Positions 56,730-64,000 of a stretch of DNA of 64,000 bases are shown here, in pieces. This DNA comes from Marisa cornuarietis (taxonomy: Eukaryota; Mollusca; Gastropoda; Architaenioglossa; Ampullariidae). The DNA lies in the NCBI GenBank assembly GCA_004794655.1, contig SMMW01000519.1:620001-684000 (forward strand). The letters are read 5' to 3'. The notes beneath the pieces were generated by a model. That model did not search any database. It saw only the letters and a list, made by a program, of their open reading frames with translations, and was not told the origin of the DNA. The stretch's first letter is position 1; the number at the start of each line of letters is the position of its first letter. The position numbers were made by a program, and so were the translations under genes.

Positions 56730-57685
56730 TGTTCTGAGTTCTGACTGTTGTGTATTGAAGGGTGAACACTAACAATGCTGAGAAATAAGGCAATAACATC
56801 CTATAAACAGAAATGTTGTGATGTCTCTAACTTCTGTCTCTTTAGTAAATAATAATCAACATTTCTAAACAACAACGTCCTGTATTTTAAATTGTGTTGG
56901 TGTTCAGCAAACAGTCTGTCAGTCACCACGTTTTATCACGTTTTGGTCACGTGGTGGTGTACAGAGCAAAACAACACCTCGCCGTTAATGATGAGATACT
57001 TCACCCAGTCAACAGACACTAATGTATACACATGGGGGGACAAATATCAAAGCAAAACGCAAACCTTTAAAGATGTTTTCAATAATAGGCACTAATTCAT
57101 TTTAGTTAACGAGGGGCTAAAGACAACAGTCAATACAAATCGTTTAATCACAATGACTGAAAATAAATTATTGACCCTTGCGAAAGTTGTCCACCCACAA
57201 ACCTCGTCCAGAACAGAAGCTATGGAAAGGTCACACTCAACCACTCAAAACAACAAATGATCATAACAAACTGAGTGAGCTGATAGAGCGCAGTACCCCA
57301 CGATCCGACTCAATGAGCTTCACTAAGGCCACAGGACCTTTTTACAGGAAGAAAAATCTGGTGACCATTAAGTGCAAATGAGTGACATTAGACTGACCCC
57401 TCGTGTAGACTGGACCGACTTTATCCTGAAAGTGAAAGAGGCCAGACTGACTTTACTATGATACAGGTTACATACCGAGTCTATCAGACCTTTTGCTGAA
57501 AAAAAAAACTCCTCTTTGAAGCGCAGGGTCTGAGGGACCTAGGCATCCGAATAATTCACCCGAAAATCGAGTGGCAGCATGAAGCGAGGCGATGGCTTTG
57601 TCTGCTTGGGTCACGTGACTTGCCTGTGAAGCTGTGTAAATTATTTAGATACATTGGCAATTGTGGAAGACTCGATTGTCACCTC
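56730..57685. other. intergenic, no gene recognised
   Basis: AT-rich with short random ORFs. Confidence 0.5.
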
Positions 57686-57689
57686 TTCA

Positions 57690-58190
57690 GACAGAGGCCA
57701 GGGCTAGGTTTCATAGGCGGTCCTTAGTTTGCTTAACTCGTTTTTCGTCTCGGCCAAGTCGCGATCTTATATCCCTTAGCAAGAGCTTGCCCAACCACTT
57801 GCTTACCTGAGAAATAGGTTAAGTCTACACGAAGGTCGAGGTCAGCGATATAAATAAATACTTCCGGGGATCGTCAGAGGTTTTCCTTGCCAACCGTATA
57901 TTCAACCAATGAAAACTGCGCGATTATCGTTGGTGACTATTCGCGAAATGTACACGTGCACTATGGCTGCTACAGAGAAAAAGGAGAGATGCGCCAATTT
58001 AAATAATGGCACCAATAGAGGAGGTGACCAGGGAGAGGAAGAGACTTTTTCAATCGCTCTCGTCTTCTTCGACGGCCAAGAAAAGAGAGGAGCTGTGGTC
58101 GGCGATCACCCAAAAAGTAAACTCTGTAATTCACGATCGATTTTAATCACAGATTCCCAGTATCGCCGAAACCTCGAGTCACTTTATGCT
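57690..58190 (+). mobile_element. possible PIF/Harbinger-related fragment (Myb/SANT-like start)
   Basis: From ATG 58004 a frame reads TAKKREELWSAITQKVNSV before a stop, resembling the Myb/SANT-like N-terminal domain of Harbinger-associated proteins. Upstream, GGCTAGGTTTCATAGGCGGT at 57703-57722 resembles terminal repeats of such elements. The overlapping 102-codon frame (57909-58217) seems less likely to be real. Weak evidence overall. Confidence 0.3.
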
Positions 58191-58369
58191 TTACTACAGT
58201 TACTACAGAGTAGCTAAGGTAGTTTTATTGATAAACAATGAGATCAAGACCAAACTATAAGTAGGCCAAATGTACCCATAACTTCTCTGGAAAAGCATTA
58301 AACCAATTTGCATGAATCAAGAAGCTGTATTTTAGATCAAAGAACCTACCAACAAATAATTTAAAATAT

Positions 58370-59110
58370 TTGATACAAAAATAAAAACCTATCCTTCTGT
58401 ATGGATCTGAGATTTGGGGATGAAAACAATACAATGATATAGAGAAAGTTCAAATAAAACTTTGCAAATTAATTTTAAATGTTGGTTGGGTTGTTAGAAA
58501 TGATATAGCCTTGGGTGTATGTGGAATATTTCCTCTTGTATGTCAGTCGTTTATAAGAATAATCCAGTACTGGTGTAAATTACTAAGGTTAGCTGAACAA
58601 AGGTACCCACACACTGTTACAATATGTTATGTTTACAATATAAGGCAGGCAGAGCCACCTGGGCCTCTCGGGTTAGAATTTTACTGCGTAGTCATGACTT
58701 TAAGTATTATGGGAATCGCAGACAGTTAGTCTTCTTTCCTTATTCATTACTACGGTCAAAGAAAGTTTCAAGGATTGTTTTCGTCAAAAATGACGGGATT
58801 CAGTGTCTAACTCTGATTATTATGACTATCACACGGACCTCATGAGAGGAACAAACATAAAGCAGGTATCACGAGGTGAACACAGACGTGTCCTGTGTCT
58901 GTTAAGAACTGTTTACCGCTCAATGATATCACTCGTTATCACCAAACCAGCAGCAAACCTGAGTGTGAGCAGTGCGATAACCATAGTGTGGAAGACCTGT
59001 ATCATTGTTTGTTAATATGTCCTAAGTATACAACCCTATGTAATAGATATATTCTACTCTTGTATCATAAATAGGGTTGTTCCCACGGCCTTGGCTTGCG
59101 GAAGTGAGGG
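58370..59110 (+). mobile_element. LINE C-terminal fossil
   Basis: In shifting frames the translation gives ILLYGSEIWG (58395 on), YNDIEKVQIKLCKLILNVG, IIQYWCKLLRLAEQRYPH and RATWASRVRILLRSHDFKYY, ending with a C-x2-C-x4-H-type block (CEQCDNHSVEDLYHCLLICP) near 58973-59035. This is the C-terminal region of a LINE family common in invertebrate genomes. It has multiple frameshifts. Confidence 0.65.
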
Positions 59111-60402
59111 CAAAACTGAGTGGAAGCCATAGACATCCCCTCTAAGGTTCACCTTTTGTGTAAGAACCTTAAGGAAAATGTAGCTGTTAATGTTGCCATA
59201 TAATAACATAATGTCTGAAAATGAGAGTACCATGACAGTCTATATATAATTGCTCAGTACTGAGTGTCATTGTATTGTTTACTATTTTGTTTACTATTAA
59301 ACACAAACACAAAGAAACGTTGATCTTGTACAGCCAGACATTGTTGACTTGCATGTAACCAGCAGTAGATGTTCGTGATAAGAGCCAGCTGGTCTCTAAA
59401 AAACTAATAAATTATTATTATTATTATTAGTAGTAGTAGTAGTAGTGTTTTCTCTCTCTCTCAGCTACTTGTAATCTGGTCGAAAGAAAGTGTTGACCCC
59501 TATTTCAGAGACACGTGGGTAGCTGAAGTGCCTTAATCTTCACATTTTTCTAAGCTTGGCTAACACCTCATGGTCAGTAAGTGCATGGAGCGAGTGATGG
59601 AAGTCGCTGAATTCCCATTCTTTACTTTCTGAATGCCGCCATTTCTTTGGCTCTTTTGCCCTCGGGCAGAGACGTTACTCAACCTATTTCATGGGGAAAC
59701 TTGCCTCCAATGTTTGCCCCGGGCTTGGCCTTGCCCCCGCTTCATAATTAACTACCAAACTAAGATGTTTGCCCCGGATTTCCCCAGGTTTGTCCTGGCC
59801 GAGGAGGGACGTCGATACAACCAGAATAGAAGCCAAGATGCCAGCGGAGGCTGCGCCCGGCGGTTGGTTGCCCTGGTTACCACCGCCTGTCTCTCAGGCT
59901 ACAGTTTACCTCCGGTTGTCTCTCAGCCGCCGTTGTTTCACCTCTTCACACGCTCGTAGTTCACCGCCGGAGATGCACACATTCACACCGCTGTGTGACC
60001 ACCCAGATGTCTGCACAGTTCAACAAAGGTCACCAAGAACACTGGCAGCTTACAGGGCGGCGGCCAACCTCAGCAGCAACCACAGGTAGAGATGTCACGT
60101 GACGTAGACACGACACTAGCCTTATTACTGGGTAACGCGATTAGCAATGAAATGAGTTTTACTGGCGATGATATACAGCACTAGTCAGGAGAAGCGACAC
60201 AGTGTGAGACTAATGTAGGATTCGTAATGATTTCCATGATTAAGGTTTCAGATGAAGATCCTCAGTGGCTGACTTACTTCCTTCTCAAGATAATTGCCAG
60301 CAAGCAGTTTCTCTCGTCTGACATGCACAAGGTGATGTAGCAATACAATGGAATACACAAAGGCAAAGAAAGAAAGAAGAAAAAGACAGACCTTGATCCT
60401 GA

Positions 60403-60460
<58 letters not shown>

Positions 60461-60519
60461 ACAAAACACCACGGCAAGTGCACGAGTCAAGGTGCTGATG
60501 TCTCTAAGGTGCTGTGTCT
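59111..60519. other. intergenic, no gene recognised
   Basis: (ATT)n/(AGT)n at 59411-59445; (CA)n at 60402-60460. An ORF at 59769-60089 ends at a CACAG|GTAGAG donor-like site but has no recognised domain. Confidence 0.45.
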
Positions 60520-60525
60520 TTTATT
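60520..60525 (-). terminator. candidate poly(A) signal for the DUF229 gene
   Basis: TTTATT on plus is AATAAA on minus, about 500 nt past the stop at 61023. Low certainty. Confidence 0.2.
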
Positions 60526-61022
60526 AGCTCATATCAAGTCATCGCTCGTGTTAATACTGTGCAGTGGTGACCATTGCGTGTAGCAAGTCCATCATTTACT
60601 CAACAGATAGAGGAAGTGACGGACAAAGAGGGACAGCGAGAGCAGCAGTAGGTGGTGATTACACAGGGTGGCCAACTGTCTTCAGACGTTCACACGCACA
60701 CACGCACACACGCAGTCACACATGTCTGTCCACGCACTGAGGTACATCTGATAAAACAAAAAGAAACCGGGTCACAGTCCCCCGCTTATCACCTTATGCA
60801 AGGCTACTGTGTTACAATACTATGTTACCTTACTATTGGAGCAGACAGGTAGTTACTAGACCTTCAGCTTGTAGTTATCAGCGAACTTTTGTCTACTTCC
60901 AACAAGCAAACAGTAAGCATATCCATACATTGATTAGAAAATACAGTTTATACTAGAGTAATATGAATGTGATGTAGGGTAAAAGTTGTCTAAACTCACC
61001 ACAAGCCTAAAAACTTAGGAAT

Positions 61023-63137
61023 TCATCGCCGAAACCTCCACCAAGATGGTTTACAGTAGCAGTAAGGACCGAGGTGGGGAGAACTGTTTACAATGCACTC
61101 CGCGTCCTTTCCGTACACGTTTACTCTGCTGATGTCGGTGGTCGCTACAAAGAACTTTCCAGTAGTTGTATCCAGAGTGCACGTTACTTCAAAATGGCCG
61201 TTTCCTGGCTGAGTGAAGAAGGACACTTGATAGACTTCTTGATTTACATCTAAATAGTCCCGGTTCCTAGACTGACTGAAACTCTCAATGTACTGCCGCA
61301 GTTTCTGGTCGGCCACGTAATCTTCGTAAGTGGGGAGGTACCTTGCTGCGAAAATTATCTCCTTCAGGTGGAGCAGTGCGCAAGTCTCTCGGCTTGACTT
61401 TGTGTACGAGTTGATCTCACTTATGACCGACTTCACGGCTGACAGCACACTAGGATCTGAAATATTAAGGGGGTCCCACTTCAGGCAGGCGCACCAGTGA
61501 GGCGCCACCCCAGCATGGCTGCAGCTCCGATGTTCCGGGATTTCCTTGAAGAGGCTGATGGCCCTCTTGGACATGTCGGCCACCCCTGACCCGCTGTAGT
61601 TCAGCACCTCCATCAGGGTCTCGTGAACGTCAAACGGTGTCGTCAACCTCTTAGTGTTTATCTTCAAGTTGCGGATGAGCTGAGGATGAACTTGTTTGAC
61701 CCATGGCGGGAAACGGAAGGCAAAGTAAGGCATGCGCTCTTCTAGCTTTCCTTGCTTTGTGGCCCGAATGTAAGAGAACCTGGCTCCGTGGTCAGCCATA
61801 AGAATGAGGAGTGTGGAATTGAGGTGACCACTCTTCTCTAGTCTGTCGAGAAATAACATCAGGTCCTCATCGACGGCCTGCACAGGATTGTTGTTCTCGT
61901 GACTCATCTCAGCATGAAAAGCAAAGAAGAACTTTGGGTGGCTCGTATAAGTAGCAAACAGCTCCTTAAACCAGTTCATCAAGATACGGTGGCGGGGCTT
62001 GGAGCCCAGGCAATAAGGAGCATTCTTCTCGAACATTTTCTGTGCTGCGAGGTAGAACAGCCTCATGTTGTGGTCGGTAGGCTGTTCTTTAAAACCGAGC
62101 ATGCGCAAGTGAAACGCTGCAATATCTGGCAAATCTTCTGCAAGCGCCGTGACGTAACCATGACGTTTGAACTCCTTCCACACCCACGGATGTCCGTCAA
62201 CTGGAAGCGCATTGGGCATGCCCCGCCGCGCTTCTGGTAGTTCCTCCTCATGGTGACCCGTCAATATGGGTAGCAAAGCGGCCGGCGTTCCATCGCCCAA
62301 GATGTTGTAACCTTCAAGTTCGAGGCCACCAAGAGTCTCCAGAAAGTACCCACGTGAGCGCGGAAGGAGACGAATCCAGGACATGCGAGACATGGAGTCA
62401 AAACCAAAAATAAACACACTCAAGTTGAGGCCAGGCAGACTCTTGGAAATGAGGGAGAGGGACGACGGAACAGAATCTTGTTTCGATGTCTGCGTGAAGG
62501 GCGGAGTCAACGTGGGGAATGGTGAGATCTTTGCCAAAGACCGCGACGATGACCACGAAGCTTCTTTGTTTGCGGCCATCTCCTCCAGCCGAGAGAAAAC
62601 GGCGTTGTTCCTGGCCACGCCAGAGTGGATGTTCACGTACCTTTGTCCATTGCTTGACACGCAGTCCACCTTGAAGAAGTCCGTTTTTAGCGGTGCGCCG
62701 TCCAGCATGGGCTTGACATGCAGTCCTTCACGGACGGAGAAGTCGTCGGGGCGCTCGAGTGGGATGTACTCGCACGTGATGTTCCCGTGGAGGCGAAGCG
62801 CGCGCTTTGAGATGCGAAACGTGCCGTTGGCGGTGTACACCCAGTCTTCCCCGGCGCGGCTGCAGTCCACGGGTGGGTACTTTCTATAGAACTGTATGAT
62901 TGACGGGTGCAAGGGGTCAAGATCGGGATGTACGCACGTTTGAGAGGTGGGTGCCTTGTGAGTGATCGTCCCCGCCATCCATCGTTCGTCCCTAGTCTCT
63001 TCTCTAAAGAAGACTCCGTCCTTGCCCACTGTAAGCTCGTTTGAAGCAAACAATATATAATAAAGAATGACAATACAGACTGAAATGAAGCACAAGCACC
63101 GAGCTAGCACTTTTATCCTTCTTAACCGGATAAACAT
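61023..63137 (-). CDS. DUF229 (alkaline phosphatase/sulfatase-like) type II membrane protein, 704 aa, single coding exon
   Basis: Uninterrupted frame from ATG 63137. Residues about 13-31 form a transmembrane anchor after a short basic tail, leaving a large lumenal/extracellular part. Residues about 240-570 form the DUF229 domain, with GFDSMSRMSW (245-254), GYNILGDGTPAALLPILTG (276-294), GFKEQPTDHNMRLFYLA (348-364), FHAEMSHENNN (407-417) and ADHGARFSYIR (448-458). These are the metal-site and nucleophile-region motifs of an alkaline phosphatase-like fold. A Cys-rich block (CSHAGVAPHWCACL) follows, and the tail ends CYCKPSWW. The family is widespread in invertebrates, often in many copies, with no settled substrate; sulfatase or phosphotransferase activity is inference. 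The ATG lies just after a TGCAG, so a 5' UTR intron is possible. Confidence 0.93.
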   Translation of the reverse strand: MFIRLRRIKVLARCLCFISVCIVILYYILFASNELTVGKDGVFFREETRDERWMAGTITHKAPTSQTCVHPDLDPLHPSIIQFYRKYPPVDCSRAGEDWVYTANGTFRISKRALRLHGNITCEYIPLERPDDFSVREGLHVKPMLDGAPLKTDFFKVDCVSSNGQRYVNIHSGVARNNAVFSRLEEMAANKEASWSSSRSLAKISPFPTLTPPFTQTSKQDSVPSSLSLISKSLPGLNLSVFIFGFDSMSRMSWIRLLPRSRGYFLETLGGLELEGYNILGDGTPAALLPILTGHHEEELPEARRGMPNALPVDGHPWVWKEFKRHGYVTALAEDLPDIAAFHLRMLGFKEQPTDHNMRLFYLAAQKMFEKNAPYCLGSKPRHRILMNWFKELFATYTSHPKFFFAFHAEMSHENNNPVQAVDEDLMLFLDRLEKSGHLNSTLLILMADHGARFSYIRATKQGKLEERMPYFAFRFPPWVKQVHPQLIRNLKINTKRLTTPFDVHETLMEVLNYSGSGVADMSKRAISLFKEIPEHRSCSHAGVAPHWCACLKWDPLNISDPSVLSAVKSVISEINSYTKSSRETCALLHLKEIIFAARYLPTYEDYVADQKLRQYIESFSQSRNRDYLDVNQEVYQVSFFTQPGNGHFEVTCTLDTTTGKFFVATTDISRVNVYGKDAECIVNSSPHLGPYCYCKPSWWRFRR

Positions 63138-64000
63138 ATCTGCATTTTTTGTGTGGACATACCTGCTAACCTCTCAGTACGGGTTGTACGAAATCTTAGG
63201 AACCAGGCTGCTGATATTGATTACCCTGAGATCAAGCTATTGTGTGATAAAATGTTACGCCGTCTAAAAGCTAAAATTTAGTGGTTGGGATAGAAGTAAG
63301 CTTTTTTATTCTACAGGCTCAGTTTTATCTAGATTTAGTTTTAGCTACTCAACGCCTACTTTATTTTGTGTTTTATGACAAAGAGTTTTATATGATATGC
63401 TACAAGATTTTAGCCTCCTTCTGATTTTTAAACTTTGACACAAAAAAGAGTTGCTACGTGTTAGAGGAAGAAGAACCAGGTAAAGATTTCTTTTAAACAA
63501 AAGCTCAAGCCAAATAGACATAGACACTGTCAACGGAGCACGTGCTTTCCTAGACAGCGTTTGGAGACCTTCACGTGCCAGTCCATAGAGCCTTTGATGT
63601 TTGACGTCACGCGCGTGATAAAGAAAGGTCAGCAGGTAAACTGCCCTCGTCCCATGCAGGCTGCACAGGTAAACTACAACACTTGATGTCTAAGGCCACC
63701 CTTGACTAGATCACAAGACCAGGTCCTTGTTCGTTTCTCTGGCGATGTAGGGATCTTCGCGAAGCACTTAAAAAAGTCTTGTCGACCTGCGAAGCCTGCA
63801 ATCGCCGTTGCGGACACCCTCGTGATTGTGAAGTGGTCTAATGTCTGCCACAACCATCAGAACTACTGAGGTCACCGACTGCCCGCTGGGTCTGAAACTG
63901 ATTCCACAACATGAAGAGAATATACAGACTCTGACGTTTACTCTTCTTACCGAGTTTTCCAGTCTTGCTTTAGACGTTACTGCACCTGCCTCAACTTGTC
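63138..64000. other. upstream region of the DUF229 gene
   Basis: A CRE palindrome TGACGTCA is at 63602-63609, about 465 bp upstream of the DUF229 ATG. A nearby CACGTG is at 63573-63578. No coding exon recognised. Confidence 0.35.

Noticed and set aside
62383..62889. 168-codon plus ORF
   Set aside because: Antisense shadow of the DUF229 gene, whose minus frame is far longer and carries conserved motifs.

Overview
This is a eukaryotic nuclear window, most likely from a lophotrochozoan and probably a gastropod mollusc. The reasons are intron-rich animal genes with GT-AG junctions, animal-specific orthologues (CHCHD2/10, LRRC74A, ZMAT5, FN3K, a WSCD-type sulfotransferase, a DUF229 protein), RTE-like and CR1/Rex1-like LINE relics, and very many tandem repeats. 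Species assignment is inference. There are no bacterial operons, and I found no rRNA, tRNA or CRISPR.

Layout: 438-3266 (-) is the 5' part of a CHCHD2/CHCHD10 gene whose CHCH exons lie left of the window. 3267-19130 is intergenic and repeat-rich: a CRE cluster, minisatellites, a hAT fragment and two adjacent LINE relics. 19131-30153 (+) is a 13-exon LRRC74A-like gene (515 aa) with leucine-rich repeats and two intact EF-hands. 32542-34726 (-) is ZMAT5, the U11/U12 snRNP 20 kDa protein (4 exons, 170 aa). It is head-to-head with FN3K at 34918-39284 (+; 8 exons, 317 aa) across only 191 bp. 40430-41515 is a deleted LINE. 45947-48379 (+) is a three-exon WSCD-like sulfotransferase without WSC domains, followed by about 3.7 kb of satellite in two blocks. 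54657-56651 (+) is a predicted two-exon gene for a small secreted six-cysteine peptide with an inhibitor-cystine-knot spacing; it has a signal peptide, a TATA box far upstream and a poly(A) signal close to the stop. 61023-63137 (-) is a single-exon 704-aa type II membrane protein with a DUF229 (alkaline phosphatase/sulfatase-like) domain.

I assembled the multi-exon genes by hand from splice motifs, intron phase and family resemblance. All junctions in LRRC74A, ZMAT5, FN3K and the sulfotransferase close in frame. The genes are housekeeping or lineage genes in series and do not form one pathway. Possible links are the shared ZMAT5-FN3K promoter interval and the extracellular/secretory theme of the right half (sulfotransferase, secreted peptide, DUF229). 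The most novel candidate is the secreted cysteine-rich peptide gene, whose first exon lies between inverted arms of one minisatellite and whose intron carries a LINE whose 3' UTR became a tandem array.
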